From positions 1,054,001 through 1,118,000 of the forward strand of contig OZ237738.1 of NCBI GenBank assembly GCA_965178125.1: a stretch of DNA of 64,000 nt. The letters run 5' to 3'. Shown piece after piece: positions 12,905 through 25,848 of the stretch; position 1 is the first letter of the stretch, and every line of letters begins with the position of its first letter. The position numbers and the translations under genes were made by a program. Source of the DNA: Bilabrum cf. latius. Its lineage: Eukaryota; Bigyra: Bicosoecida; Bigyra; Bicosoecida. The notes under the pieces were generated by a model, which was given only the letters and a program-made list of their open reading frames with translations, ran no database searches and was not told the DNA's origin.

Positions 12905-13312
12905 GCTATCGAGCAAGTGAGCGTGCAGCACGGCAGCAACCCACCGAGCAACGCGGCACGCTGCCATCGAATTGAGGGCGCGCTCTGGAGTAAGCAGGTC
13001 AAGCTCGAGAATTTTTTGTGGACAACCAGCCTTGATGGAAGCTTTCGTAAAAAATAAAAGCAACGCAACGTATCCAAGGATGCAATCATCTCCTTGCCGA
13101 ACACCCACATGAACGGGCATGCAAAGTCGTCACACAGCCGTGGCTGCGTGACGGTGCAGGCCGCCTCCACATGGAACAGCCGGCGTTGGATGGAACATAA
13201 TCCCCCGCGCATCCGTGCGCCAGAATCGCACTAAACGCTACAATGCCGCGGTTCCTTCATCAAAGCCTGGAGCCCCGCACTGGCAGTCACTCCTGCCCTC
13301 CCGCGCTGTCGC
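12905..13312. other. convergent intergenic region (408 bp)
   Basis: This is the 3' flank of two convergent genes. It contains an A-rich stretch near 13048 (AAAAAATAAAA) that could serve polyadenylation of the rightward gene. Nothing else is evident. Confidence 0.3.
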
Positions 13313-16084
13313 TCAAAGAGGGCCTTGCGTCGAGGCGGGGTGGTCCTGGTCCTCATCCTGGCTCCCAGTGACCCCGCCTGGGGACAGGAGACCCCTGGCT
13401 TCCTCGGGGTCATCCTTGGGCACAGGCGGGGCAGAGACCAGCCCGTTCCCGTGCCTCTACAGCGAGGCCACCCTCTCCCTCCGCAGGGCCTCCTGCACGT
13501 CCGCGCTGTGCAGCTCCGCGTGCTCCTGGGTGACTGCCAGCCCGCTCTGGGCCACGCCCCCCACGAACTCCCACAGGTTCTGGGTGAAATGGGTGGAGCT
13601 CTCCCTGCGGCTGCTGGACAGCAGACGGCCCTCGCCCCCGCTGCTGCTGCCCCGCTGGTGGTGTCCAAACCTGCTGCCAGACTAGGCGGTGGGTGCGCCT
13701 GCACCGCCACGCGATGCACTCGAATCGTGGCCCGACTGCGCCTCCTGGCGCAGTGCGTGCACCAGGCTGGTATGCCCGCCTACAGCAGTGCCCTGCACCC
13801 CGTACCCATCGATGTCACCGGATGTGCTCCTGCTGGTGTGAGCGGTGGCCCGATTGATTGCCTCCCCGAGCGAAGGCTGCCTCTGCCTGTGGTGGTGCAA
13901 GGCATAGCCAAGCCCCGGGCTGCGCTCGCTCGAGTGCGTGGACCGCCTGCCCCCCCTCGAGACGCGCCTGTTCCCCGGGGAGGGGTGGGCGGGAGGCCTG
14001 CCGATCACCACCGCATCCCCCCTGACGTCACCCCCTCTTAGCCTCTCGTCGGCATGGCCGCCTAGCTCGAACTCGTCACCGCGGTCCACCCTCTTCCCGT
14101 CCGCCCGCCCCTGCATGCCATCGTCGGTGTCCCTGTCCTCGTCATCCGTGTCGGTGAGCAGCATGAAATCGCCACCGCCTGCATCGCCCAGCTCGCCCGG
14201 CAGGACTAGCTCCATACCCTCCCCAGCCTCGCCGCCCTACTCTCCTTGCGATTTGCTGGCTCGCTCGTCTGCGATCTCCAGGCAATGCGACCAGATGCCG
14301 ATGGCGCACCCAGCCAGCGCGAGAGCGATGAAGAGCATCTCCACGCACGCATACCCTCCATCGCAGGCCGGGGGCTGCAGCTGCCCCACGATGGCGGGCA
14401 CGATGGCGAGGCCCGTGTTCTGGAATGCACCTACCACGCCGTATGCGATCCCAAAGGTCGAGGCAGGCACTACGAAAGCAATGGCAGGCCAGAACGCAGC
14501 GGCAAGGAACGCAAAGCCCAGCCCGAGGGACATGACGGGCACCCACACGGTTATGTCCGTGAAGGCCAGCACTGCGTGGCAGGCCGCCACGAACCCCGCC
14601 GAGGCCCCGATGAAGATGGCCCTCATGCCCGTCAGGTCCACCACCCAGCCCGCCCCCAGCGCAAGCACCGCCGAGGTGGCGTACAGCGTGCCCATCACGA
14701 GGTTCGCCTGCTTGATGGATGCGGATTTGCCCATTTGCTCCCACTTGAAGGTGATGAGCTGCGAGCTGACGTTGTTGAAGCTCGAGATGGGGGGGAAGCA
14801 AGTCATGGAGAGGGCGCAGAAGAGCCAGAATCGGAGGGAAAACTTCCCGATGTCCGAGAGCTGTCCCGGCGGCTGCTCGCTTCTTTTTAATTCGAAGGCT
14901 TCCCACTTCCTCGGGTCCGTCTGCGCCTTGACCTGGTCCTCATGCGCCTAGTCCATCCACACAGCAAGCACGGCGCACAGCACAGACACCACGCACAGAC
15001 CTACCCCCACCCAGTACGCATTCACACAGTAGTCGAACTGCGCCGACACGTTGTCATTGATGGTGGATCCCAGCCTGCCAAAGGCCAGCACCACCCCCAT
15101 GGAGAATGCCAGCTCGCCGCCGATGAACCACTCCGCCACAAGGATCCGCTGGGCCACAACTAAGCTCTCCGTGCCGATTCCAAACACGGACCGAGCCGCC
15201 CACATGAGCGTCCACGACTTGATGTAGGCCCCAGACGCGAACATTACCTGTCCCACGGTCGCTACGATGGCGCAGATCACCGTCATGCGACGAAAGCCGA
15301 TCCGATCCACGAGGAGGCCACCGACGAGCGGCAGCACCGTGTTTGGGAAGCTGTACAGCGAGTACAGCAGCTGCGAGTGCGACGTATAAATTGATCCTCA
15401 TGCAAAGCTAAGAACGCACGGCGATGGTATGGATTCACAGCTTGGATCACCGCATTCGAACCTGTGGGCGTGAGCTCACGTTGAATCGTGTGTTGAACCC
15501 AGCGACAGTGGCGTTTTGCGCCGATGTAGAGTTCATGTTTGTGCGAAGAGGCACTCCAAAATTCTCCTTGAGCTGCGGTGGCGGGACAAAGTGTGCTGGA
15601 CAGGACAGGAGGTGCACGAGCGGCTATGCTCCATATCATCCGTGGCAGTGTCGCTGTCGCTCACAGTCTCAGCAGTGCCAGCTGGATTATCGAACGAGTA
15701 GTATGGTCCAAAGATAGCCAAGGTAGCGAGCACCAATATTATCCACCGTTTCCAGCTCTGTGGCTTTGCTATGGACTGAGCCACTAGCGCGGCATCATCA
15801 ACCTGGGATCCTGTCAGCGCTTTGCCGCTTTCATGATTCGTGTCAAGTAATCCAATATCATCGTAAAACTTAAGCTTGTCTGGGCTCAATCCACTGCCTT
15901 TGGAGCCGGCGTTCAGGCTTCCAGTGGAATCGTCACCGGAGCGCGCACGAAAGCCTCCGGCCTCATTGCTGCTATCTCCAGCGCAGGCGGTACTTCCTAC
16001 TGCCAACGAATCAAACTCCATGCTAAGAAGCCGGTCAGTTGGGTTTAGCCGAGATGCCGGCCCCCTATCATCGGGACTCGACAT
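13313..16084 (-). CDS. MFSD1: MFSD1-like major facilitator transporter
   Basis: Three exons: 16084-15665, 15572-15480 and 15370-13313 (TGA 13313-13315), totalling 856 residues. Introns 15573-15664 and 15371-15479 are both GTGAGC...CAG, phase 0. After splicing, the first transmembrane helix (FGPYYSFDNPAG) connects through a 31-residue loop with an N-glycosylation sequon to RFNLLYSLYSFPNTVLPL. This matches the MFSD1 signature of a DNPA motif, luminal loop, then LLY..YS.PN. About twelve membrane helices follow. The roughly 300-residue C-terminal tail is hydrophilic and acidic. It is crossed by TAG near 14948, 14237, 13682 and 13471, all needed to reach the stop. MFSD1 proteins are lysosomal dipeptide uniporters in animals. 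The substrate here is unknown, and the long tail is unusual for the family. Confidence 0.85.
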
Positions 16085-16559
16085 GTAGTCAACGAGAGTA
16101 CCTTGCTGATGGGATGCTCGCTGTCTGCCTCAAGAATGCCAAAGCAGTGTCCGATTCGATGGAGGACCGGGATGAGTAGTGATGGTTGGGCAAGGATTGC
16201 AATTAGCAAATTGGCTAACTTGCAACGCCCCCTGCTGCTACACTTCTTCTGTGACGCTACCGAACCGCTGCGCATGGGAGCGGTTGCAACCGTCTGAATG
16301 CATCAGGTTCCTGGGGGTTTACCAGTCGGCTGCAGTGTGCCTTCCACACGGAGCACGAAGATGGGGCAATCCGCTCGAGTTCATGTGAACCCTTTGAATA
16401 CTGCAAGGGATACAATTCCAACGTTCGCGGGCTCTATCAGTCACTTGAACGCAGGTCAGGTTGGGCACGGCCTAGCCGCACTCGTCAGGGCGGTCCGCCA
16501 CGTCGCCGAGTTGGAGGTGGTCGTCACCGACCAGCGGCAGCAAAAACGGGTCCCCTACG
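16085..16559. promoter_or_regulatory. divergent intergenic region (475 bp)
   Basis: This separates the transporter (leftward) from the methyltransferase (rightward). Short ORFs here lack support. I see no repeats or known promoter motif. Confidence 0.3.
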
Positions 16560-17417
16560 ATGGCAGCAGCCAGCGACGTGGCGAGCGCCAAGTCTGAAAC
16601 TGCTGGTGGTGAAGAAGATCACTACGTGCACGTTGCTGCGAGCTATGAGAAGGCATATTTCTACGACTAGTCCAACAAGACGTATCAAAACTTCCTTGCT
16701 GACAGCCTGCAAAAGAGCTTGCAATGCAAGCCAGGCCAAGATGTTGTGGATCTAGGGGGCGGAACCGGTCATTTCACGGAATGGTTTGCGTCTAGGGCCG
16801 GAATTGACATCGAAAAGGCTTGTTGCGTTGATCCCTCGGCAGCCATGATCGAAGTAGCTTCCAAGCGAAAAGGACTTGGAACATCGTGCGAGTCAGCCCA
16901 AGACTTCATCGGACACACAGATTTGTAGTACGACCGTTTGTTCTTGAAAGAGGTCGTCCACCACATCCCTTCAGACGAGCTGCAGGAGGTGTTCAACGGC
17001 GTGCAGCGGCAGCTGCGTGACGACGGCCGCATGAGCATTATCACAAGAATGCCGACGTCTGAGCACTATCCGTTCTTCGAGGCAGCTCATAAAGTATGGG
17101 TTGACAACCAGGAGCACTATGACACCTACGCTGACATGCTGCGCAAGTCAGGCTTGGAGGTCGACGTAGCAATCCGAGATTTTGAGGTGCGTATGCCCAA
17201 AGAGGCGTGGATTGGAATGGTGCGATCCCGATTCTGGAGCACCTTTAGCCACTTCAGCGACAAGGAGTTGGAGGCTGGAATCAAAGAGCTCGAGGCTAGG
17301 TTCAAGGGCGAGGAGGAGGTCGTCTTTCCTGACCGACTAGTCTTCATCACTGGAATCAAGGGGCCTGCCAGTGGTACGCTGGACGAGGGGGAAGCAAAGA
17401 AAGTAGGTGGAAAGTAA
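16560..17417 (+). CDS. class I SAM-dependent methyltransferase
   Basis: ATG 16560 to TAA 17415-17417, 285 residues, single exon. Two TAGs (16668-16670 and 16926-16928) interrupt the frame under the standard code. Motif I, the SAM-binding glycine loop, is VVDLGGGTGHF at about residues 59-69. After the second TAG comes YDRLFLKEVVHHI, the hydrophobic strand and His-His of motif IV-like blocks in small-molecule methyltransferases. The fold is the Rossmann type 11/25. The substrate is not deducible, and there is no signal peptide or membrane segment. It is one of only four genes here that end in TAA. Confidence 0.85.
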
Positions 17418-17599
17418 AAGAGTAGGTTCTTGATTCTGTGGTTGACTGTGTGCATCTACTTGAAAATGGCCAACATTGTGAGCTTGACAAAGCTCTCGAT
17501 AGTGAACCGTTGGCCGGATTATTTTCGTATGAAGAGGGTCTTATTGTTCCGCACCCTCTCTCCCATGTTTTCGCGATCGCACAGACTCATCCAGCCTGC

Positions 17600-20036
17600 T
17601 CACAGCGCGCCACCCTTACCCCGACGCACCCCTGCCACCACCGCCTTGCTGCGCTGTCCCGCGGCACTCGCGACACTGCTGGAGAAAGTGCCCACTAGTA
17701 GGCCCCTGGCCCACTGCAGAGAAGCCGAAACACCCTCGCTAGTAGTCTTCCACACTTCCTGCACCACCTTGCGCCCTTCTGGCGTCGCTGCCACTGCGAC
17801 AGCCGCTGCAGCTGCCACGCCAACGCCCACCCCTACGCCCCACACCAAAGCCCTGGATCCGCTCTGCCGCTAGCCGCCGCCCGAGCCAACTGCCTGCTCC
17901 TCCTCCTTCGTGTGCTCAATGTCCACCTTGGGCGGGGGCGGGTCGCCCTCCGAGACCCTCTGCAGCGCCTGTTCCCCAGCCGTGAGGGAGGGCTCGCCTC
18001 CAGTGGCCCAGGCCCACGCCGTCTTGGCCATGTCCAGCGGACCCGGCTTTGGCCTCCTGGCCTGCTCCTGCACCGCTCGCACGGCCAGCCGCCTCACGAT
18101 CGGAGTCAGGCGTAGACACACGGAGGCCACGGGGGCCACTGCGTCGGCGCGCCACGGCTGCCCCGGCGGTGCCTCCCTCTCAGGGCAAGACAGCCCGAGG
18201 CGCCTTGCCACGCGCTGTGCAACTGGTACCCAGTCGTCCACAGCCAGAGCCACGGGCAGAGGCCCGGTGCCTCCAATGGCCGACGATGCCGCAGACGAAG
18301 ATGAAGACGAAGACGGCCTGCCTCCCCGGCCCGACTCTCGCTCCGTGGGAGGGGGCGGTCCCCCGCGCGCTGCAGGCAAAGCAAGCAGCCCCGTCGCAAC
18401 GAAGGCGTCAGGCCTGCGGGTGCTGGTCTTCGCGCGGGGGTAGCCGGAACTGGAAGCAGGGCCATTACCGGAAGTAGACCCATCGCGCGGGGTCGCTGCA
18501 TCCCACGCCCACGCGTCCTCACTGGCTCGAGCCCCGCGCGGGTCATCATCCCCGCCGATGCTCGCCTCAATGTCGTCCCAAGCAACGCTGCGAGGAGTGT
18601 CGTGAAGGGAGCGTGGAGAGAAAGGTGGTAAATGCAGCGCATTGCAGCGCAGCAAGGCATGCTGTGCTTGAATGGTACGCAGCTGCACGGGCAAAAAAAG
18701 CCGGTCAAACCGACCAATTCTACGCGACAACCCAGCCGGGAATGTAGCAGCAAACTCACCCACATCCGAAGAATGCGAACAGCAGAAACCTCACGTCCTC
18801 CGCTGCCATCTTCGCACAGGCCCTTCGGAGCAACGCACTCCCTCCCCTGCTGGCTCCGCCCTCTGCTGCAGTCGCAGACCCGCGCACCGGTGTTCCGGAC
18901 CCCTGATCCTGCCCCCGCCCCTGGCCCTTGGGCAGCTGCCCTCCTGCTGTTTCCGCCGCCACCCCGTCATCGCCACTGGTGGCCAGCACAAGCCTGGCAA
19001 AGGCCCCCGGGGAGCCAGACAGCTGGGCAGTGCTCGCTACGAGCCGAAAGAATGCCCCCGGGGAAGGCGCGTCCACGAGTGGTTGCAACCGCGCCCCTGA
19101 CCGCCACCTGCCTCGCCCCTCGACCGCGGACCGCCCAGTGGCCGCCTCATGCACCCTGACGAGTGCATCGGCCATGGGGAGCAGAGTGGGTAACCCCGCG
19201 ATAGCCAGTCTGTGCCGGTGGGCGAATGCCGCCTCGTGCTGCAGCACCGCAGTGCGCTGCATCGACCGGGCGTGCTTCCGCAGGGCAGGTGTGACCTCGG
19301 GCAGCATGCGAGACGCATAAGCGAGCATGTTCGGCCACGTGGCGCGGAACACATGGCGGGGACGAGTGGATGGCGGGTCAAACAGCACCAAGTCAAGCTC
19401 GCTGCCGGCCCGCAGCGGAGGCAGCTGCCTCGGGTGGTCGTCCACGCCGTCGGGCGCTCGCTAAGCAGAGGAGCCAAACACGTCTTGCGCGGAATCGGGC
19501 CCCAATGCAACAGACATGAGCCAGGCTGGGGTCACCCCTACCGCCGCAGCCAGCTCAGCGAGCGCCACGCGGGCCTGCACGCCCGGCAGCTGAGCCCGGC
19601 GCAATGCGTCGGATAACCTGGCGAGATCCCGACGCGACAAAACAGCTCGCGGGGCATTAGCCCCCGCATATGCCGAAACTGCCAATGCAGATGTGTTGGA
19701 TGATCTAGCTGCCCCGCTGGAGCCCATGGGTACCGTTCCAAGACTGCCATCTACGAAAGGCTTAATCAGCAGGATTGGTGGCACGACAGCACTGACTCGG
19801 CTGCTGTGCGGGGCATACCACGGCATCCACTCTCCAAATGAATTTGCACCATCAGATTCCTTCGCCTTTCTCAGCGAACCGCCCTAGGACGGAGCGCGAG
19901 CCCGCAACACAAGCCGCCCAAAGGTGCCCTTTGAAGAGCCGACCGGTTCCGGGATCTACTCGCACCTGCACAGCTTCTCAGCTACATGCGTGAGCTCATA
20001 TGAAGCAGGGATGCTGCCGCGAGTCGGTAATTCCAT
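17600..20036 (-). CDS. unknown 754-residue protein with a C-terminal hydrophobic segment
   Basis: Exon 1 is 20036-18760 and exon 2 is 18587-17600 (TGA). The 172-bp intron is GTGAGT...CAG, phase 2, the only intron in this window not in phase 0. TAG occurs near 19973, 19884, 19459 and 17868. The start ATG at 20036 is the first in frame. The middle of exon 1 is helical and Arg/Ala-rich. Near the end of exon 1 is a hydrophobic block (RFLLFAFFGCG). The C-terminus has a Val/Ala/Gly run (WGVGVGVGVAAAAAVAVAA) that could be a membrane helix, followed by a basic tail. I do not recognise the family. It could be a membrane-attached organelle protein, but this is inference from hydropathy only. Confidence 0.6.
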
Positions 20037-20367
20037 GTCGTCGTGCAGCGGTGCAACCGGGCGAACCGAACTCGTCGTGATACCGGAACCAAAATGACAA
20101 CACCACAAAGTGCGGGTTGATCTGTCTTGCTTGAACTAAAACCCTAGATGACCTACCGGTATTATCTCTCTTAAGTCGTTTCAGCACCTAGGGCTGCGCC
20201 AGGCCCTCACAATCCTGGCAAACCCTTTTGACCATCTGTGCAACCCCAGCCTCACCATCACGTGCCCTACCACCAGCACACCCTCTTGGATCCACTGGCT
20301 CAGCGAGCGAAGCCGAGCCAACCCGCACGAGCCGCCAGCACGAGCGGAGCACCTTTCCACGGGCCCC
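20037..20367. promoter_or_regulatory. intergenic region upstream of the 17600-20036 gene, with a telo-box-like AAACCCTA
   Basis: This is 331 bp between two leftward genes. An AAAACCCTAG stretch lies at about 20137-20146. AAACCCTA is a known plant promoter element (telo-box), but a single copy may be chance. Confidence 0.25.
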
Positions 20368-23300
20368 TCACGACCCCGGCTAACCCCCAGGACCGCCCAT
20401 CATCACGGGGACCATGAGTCCCCCCGGGGGCACCACATGCACCCCCGGCTGCAGGAAGTTCGCCACCTGCTCATCGTTGCCCTGGGGAACAAAGGACGGC
20501 TGGCCCATGGGCAGCGCCACGCCGTTATGCAGCACCGCGGGCGCGTCGGGAGGAGGTCCCTCAGGCCCGTACGTCGCTCTCCACTCGTCCACCTGCATCT
20601 GTACGAGCGCGTGCATGAGCCACATGTCCGAGATGCGGCGGGACTGGCAGCGCTGGTGCCAGCGGTTCATGGGAGCGTCCTCCTCGCCCACGGCCACGGC
20701 GGAACGAGCGAGTGCCTGGGCAAGGGCTCGGATCCGCTTGGTGCCCGCGCTGGCGGCCGCCACCGAGACGACTTGATCCGATCTATCCGAGGATGGCAGG
20801 CTGCTGGCGCTCTGCACGGTGGACTGGCGGCCCGCCCCGTCATCTCGCATGAACCCGAGCGCCGTGCGGGTGGAATTCGCAGCGGCAAGGAACCGCTCCA
20901 GCGACCTAGCGACCTGCTTCCGCTCGTCTCTGTCCGTGCGCAGTGTTGTTCCCTGGTCGGTCCCTGAGCCCGCACCGGGGCCCTGGCCCAGCCGCATGCC
21001 GGGGACCTACCCGCCGCCGGGCAGGGTCACCAGCTCCATCTGCGGCGATGCCTCGGGAAGGTTCCCCCGGAGCACCGACCCCGAGTTGACCCTGACCATG
21101 GCAGAGGCCAGCGCCTGTTCCCCGTACCGGACCGCCCCCTCGAAGTCCCCCTCAGTGCCCTTGGCCGCGAGCACAGCCTCCACAAATGCCGAGTAGAGGG
21201 TCCTCCCCTGCGCCGTCCACTGCTCGGCCCGGTCCAGGGTCAGGTCAAGCATGGCCGACTCGAGCGGGCTCAGCTTGCCCTGCGAATACGCCCGGAAGCG
21301 GGCCACCTCGTGCGCCTGCTTGGCCCGGTGGTAGTCCTCCCTGCGCTCGAACGAGTCCACTTGCCGCCACCGGCGAAGGGCCGTGGTCATGCTTGGGAGA
21401 GCCGCCTTGGCTGCCATCCGCAGCTGGTGTGACCGGCAGGCAGCCGCGGACATGGTCTTGTCGTGCTGGAAGCGGGGTCCTTCCCTTTCCCCGCCGTGTG
21501 CTGTACCCCTGTGCCCGCCCCCACTGCCCCCCTCGCCGCCCCTCGACTACGGCCCCGACGCGCTCTGCTCTGAGGTCCTGCGGCCCCGCCTGCCCCGGGC
21601 GGCACCGGCCCGTCCCCTCCGCCTGCGGCCCCGGCCGCCTCCTTGCCCATTCCCCTGCTTCGGCTGCGCCTTGCTGCCTCCGCTCTTGACGCCGCACAGT
21701 GGCTTGAGCCGGTGCTGAGCCAGCTGCAAGCGGGTCTGTCCGAGTTCGGAGAGCAGCAGCGCGTGCATTGGGTGCTGCTTGCCCAGCGCCTTCTTGGATG
21801 CCTGCGCAGCCGCCTCGAGCAGCTCCTCGGCGTCTTGCAGCTGGCCCAGCTGTGTGAGGCAGTGGCCTCTCACCGCATCGATCCTCATGCGGAGGAGGCT
21901 GCGGCGGGCCACCCCCGCCCCCAGCCCCGCAGTGAGCACCTGCCTCGCCCTGTCCATGTGGTCAAGCGCCTCCTCGCAGTCGCCATCCAGGGCGCGCACA
22001 GCGCCGGCGGCCACCATCGTGTGAGCCACGGCGGGGTGGGAGGGCCCTAGGGCCCGCACGTCCTCGTCAAGCACGTCATCCAGGAGGGAGCCCGCGACAT
22101 CCGCGCGGCCCAGCTCCAGCTCCCTGCCCGCCCGCTCGAAGTCGGCCGAGGCCTCGTCCTCCTCGTGGCCCCCCGTGACCCTGAGGTAGTGCCACCGGGC
22201 CGGCCTGTCTCCCAGCACGGCCCTCCCGTGCACCATATCCGAGGCACCCGCCTCCGCCTCGTCCACCTCGTCCAGCACCACGGCTCTCTCCGACCTCGTG
22301 AGGTTGCCCCTGGCGCAGTCCAGCAGGGAGCGAAGCAGCGGGGTGGCCACGGAGGGCATCCCCAGCCTGTGCAGGGACACGCCCAGGCGGAATACCGCGG
22401 GAACTGGGTCCAGAAACGGCGTACCTCCGTCAGTGCGCTGTTCCCCATCTGTATCGAGCCGCACCCACCTCGCCTGTGGACCTTGATCGCCCTAGCCCAC
22501 CTGTGTGTCGCTGGCCTTGGGGTGCATCGGCACCAGCTGCCAGGTGCTGTTGGTGCTCCCCGCGCTGCCCAGGCACCACGACCTGCGCCAGCGCCGGATT
22601 GCCTCAAAGACGTTCTCCTGTTCATGTTCCTTCTGGTGCACTTCTTCCTCCTCCTCGAGAGGAGAAGATGCATCACCATTATCATCTCCAGAAGCCACAT
22701 TCACTGCTGCGCTGCTTTCACCGAAATCAACCCTCCCGCCTCGGGCAACTCCCACTACCTCGTTGTTGCGATCGTACGCCAATGGTGCATCGCCTCGCAG
22801 AAATCGCGCCGGGAAACTCCATGCAGCGTGCCGCGCAAGGGGCGCACCTTCCCCTGCACCTCCACGCACGCCATCGCTGCGGGACTGTCCACCCGAGTTG
22901 GAGGCTGGCAAGGTCTCCTCGCTACCTATTGATGGATCCGTGTGCTACTGATTGGTTGCAATTCCTCTTGTACCGTCGGCCATCCCAGATTCAGCAACTG
23001 CGCAGAGATCAGAAAGCAAGGGACTGCCAACGCTCGTGCTGGATAGCACGCTGGGCGACACAGTTCCGTTCAATGAGTGATCGCTGGAAACCCTGCTTGC
23101 ATCGTCCAGCGGCTCGCCCGCTCCCACCCCACCATCCCCGGGCCCCCTCCGGCGCTGCCGCGGCACCGCGCTCATGAGCCCGCACAGCGCCCTTGCGGGG
23201 GACGGCGATAGCGAGGCCAGCGCAACTGCTCGCTGTAGTTCCAGAGACGGGTAGTAATCAGATATGGCCCACTGGGCTTCAATGCGCAGCAGCTGCAGAG

Positions 23301-24057
23301 ACATTACGTGCTCTGCGGCAATGGCGCTGCGGCGCGCTGCCTCCTGCCACGCACCCTCGTCCTCGCCATTCGACATGCTCGTCTTATGCGTTGCCGTGGT
23401 GCTGCCTCCCCATCCCGGAAAAATCAGACTTGGTGCTACATGATCGAGCCACTGCAATGCTTTTACAACCGTCGCCAGAGCTTCGATGGGCTGGCCAACA
23501 TCAAGTTGCAGCGCGGCTGTCAGAGACGTTGCACGAGCACCCACTGCGACCGTCTGCATGCTCGGAAACTAAAGTCCTAACGCATGAAATGATGCGGTTT
23601 CGTTGCTTTGAGGTGGCCAAGCAATGCTCGCGTTCACTCCTTGGTGGGCCAATGGGGCGGCAAGCACAAGTCCGTTCCGCAAGGACGACCGAATGGAAGC
23701 ATAGGCCCCTGTGGAGGCATTCAGGGCACGGCTTTGCCTACCCATTGCCCGTAATGTGATAGCAACGTCTACCATCGCATTGGCGTACTCAGTGGTGTTT
23801 CGCCCGTGCTCGGCAAGGGCCCGCTTCGCGGCTTGCTGGGCACTTGCAAACGCGCTGTTGTACCTCCCCTCTGCAAATCGCTCGGCAGTCCGCTCTCCCC
23901 AAATCGGAAAATGAACTGGCTGAATCGAAACATGATGCTCGCTGGGCTGGAACCACATCAATGAATCGTCGCTGTGCGAGCCGAAAGAACTGCCGGCTAA
24001 ACACAGCAGGGAAACGACTGCCAACGACAGCAGTCGCCCATCAGACGAAATCGACAT
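20368..24057 (-). CDS. secreted or lumenal TPR (kinesin-light-chain-like) protein
   Basis: One exon from ATG 24057 to TGA 20368-20370, 1,229 residues, crossing TAG near 23569, 22945, 22492, 21547, 21007 and 20380. The N-terminus is a convincing signal peptide: a short polar start, then LLSLAVVSLLCLAG. Several N-glycosylation sequons follow. TPR-like helical repeats lie near residues 55-110, 165-210 and 640-760. One repeat (LGPSHPAVAHTMVAAGAV) has the G-x-x-HP-x-VA spacing typical of kinesin light chain TPRs. The segments between repeats are low-complexity. A secretory TPR protein is less usual than a cytosolic one. The function is unknown; protein-protein scaffolding is inferred. Confidence 0.7.
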
Positions 24058-24421
24058 ACGACGATAGACAATCTGCGATCAGGTGGGTACAAAATAAGGC
24101 TTGCTATGCAGATTCTGAATGAATGTGATATCTAGTATTAAAGGAGACGATGCGTGCGTTGGCGCTACGTGTCGTCGGGAGGGTACTATTTCCTACAACT
24201 GGCCAACAGTTCAGCGAGCAGTAGCAATTCCGGTTGCAAGAGATCTATATACACTTGATCTCATGAAATCGCTCGGATTCTTCGCCAGACATCTCACATA
24301 AAGCCTCACCTCGCTTGAAAATGCGGAGGCATTTCGGTTCCAGCCTATTTGAACGTTACAAACCCAAACAGCAGAACGCTGACCAAGCAGCATCTAAAAT
24401 ACATATTTAGTCACTTGTCGC
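24058..24421. promoter_or_regulatory. divergent intergenic region (364 bp)
   Basis: This lies between a leftward secreted TPR gene and a rightward PHAF1-like gene. It is more AT-rich than its flanks. A TATA-like CTATATAC occurs at about 24245. No repeats are seen. Confidence 0.3.
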
Positions 24422-25828
24422 ATGCAGGTGCAACCTAATATTTCCATTGGTCCCCTACGGCTTGGTCAAAGTATTGCGGCAGCTATGGCGCACGTGCATG
24501 GCACGCAAATGGTGCAAGTGCAACCACAGTTGCTGCTGAGGGGAATGCTGGCGTCCTACGGAGATTCTAGGGTCGACCTGTGTTTCAGATCTAGCGCTCT
24601 ATCTGCGGCTCGATTGTTGTTTCCATCCTCTGTCGGGGTTGTGATTGGCGACCTTGCCGTTGATTGCGGAGCAGTACCAACCGAGAGCGACATATCCGAG
24701 CTTCTTGGCAGCCCCCAGGCAATTAAAACCTCAAGTACGACCCGTGTTGCATATTATCCGGATGGAGTTTGTTTTCACTATCGGTTGAACACGAGTGGGT
24801 CTGACAGTCCACGACTGGAGTCGGTGTCAGTGTCGACAAGCGAGAGCAGTGCTGCCGTTGGTAGCAGCGGCAAACTGAAAGAAACAGAAAGATGTGCTCA
24901 ATTGTCGGAAGCAGAAATTTTGCTGCCACCAAGGAGCGCCACTGCCGGGTCGCTAAGCAACGCCTCGGTTCGATTTCCCGTGCTCGGCAGATCCCTGTCG
25001 CTTGGCGAGACCAAGCTCTCGGACTGCGTGGCATAGCTGGGCCCCCCGGACAGCTCCACGGTAACCGGAGAAGCTGCGCTCGCTGTTCGGTGGTAGCACC
25101 TGCGTTCCGACGCAGTCACGTCTGCAGGGGTCCACCTGAAGAAGGGGCCCGCTACCCACGACCCCAAGGGGGGCCCGGCCCATCCCTCACTACCCAAGGC
25201 TGGACCCATGGTGTCCCTATCATACCCGCACCTGGGCGCGGAGCTCACATTCCGCAGGTTGGGGCCATCTCTGCCATCCACTGCCACGGCATCGAGCAGC
25301 GGCGGTGCGCGCGCGCCGGGCCCAGCACTCGTCACACCAAGCGGCGACGGCGTCCTCGTGCAGGTATCCCTCAGCCAGGCCGCCCCCACCTCGGCACTTG
25401 CAAGGACACAGGCAGCGGGCGTGCTCCGCATAGCCCGGGCCGGTGCGTCGGCTACGGGCGAAGGGGCCAAGTCGACCGACCCGACGTGGCCAGGTGTAAC
25501 GATTGAGCCAGGCAGCGGGACAGTTGTAGAACTGCCGAGCGCCAGCGGGGCGGGCACCGGCGGCGCCAAGAGCAAGCCCACCGACAAACCAGGCCTAGAG
25601 CCAGAACTAGACCTTACCCTTGCAACTCTCAGTGCTGCCTTCTCGGGAGGTGCCGCTGAGGCAGAAATGGCAACGCTTCGCAAGTCTGCCCTACAAGTGG
25701 TGCGGCCTGGCGACCCACTGACCAGTCTTCGCGTGCTCGCTTGGCCCAATATTGCTCTGGAGGTTGAGTGTGACGGCGAGCATGCACCAGCGGGGCTGCT
25801 GCGACGCGTCCTGATCATGTCTGACTGA
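24422..25828 (+). CDS. PHAF1: PHAF1 / UPF0183-like protein
   Basis: ATG 24422 to TGA 25826-25828, 468 residues, single exon, with TAGs at 25034-25036 and 25106-25108. The N-terminal layout follows the UPF0183 (C16orf70/PHAF1) pattern. It has an opening strand ISIGPLRLGQSIAAA, then a hydrophobic strand pair with VDLCF and LLFPSSVGVVIGDLAVDC. Then comes a polar helix ESDISELLGSP and VAYYPDGVCFHYRL, the family's final strand of the first repeat. The second half is more divergent (NIALEVEC near the end). Animal PHAF1 works with BCAS3 at phagophores in autophagy. Whether that role holds here is inference. It ends 20 bp from the stop of the convergent Eaf6 gene. Confidence 0.6.
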
Positions 25829-25848
25829 ATGACAGCCCATTTCCCTGA

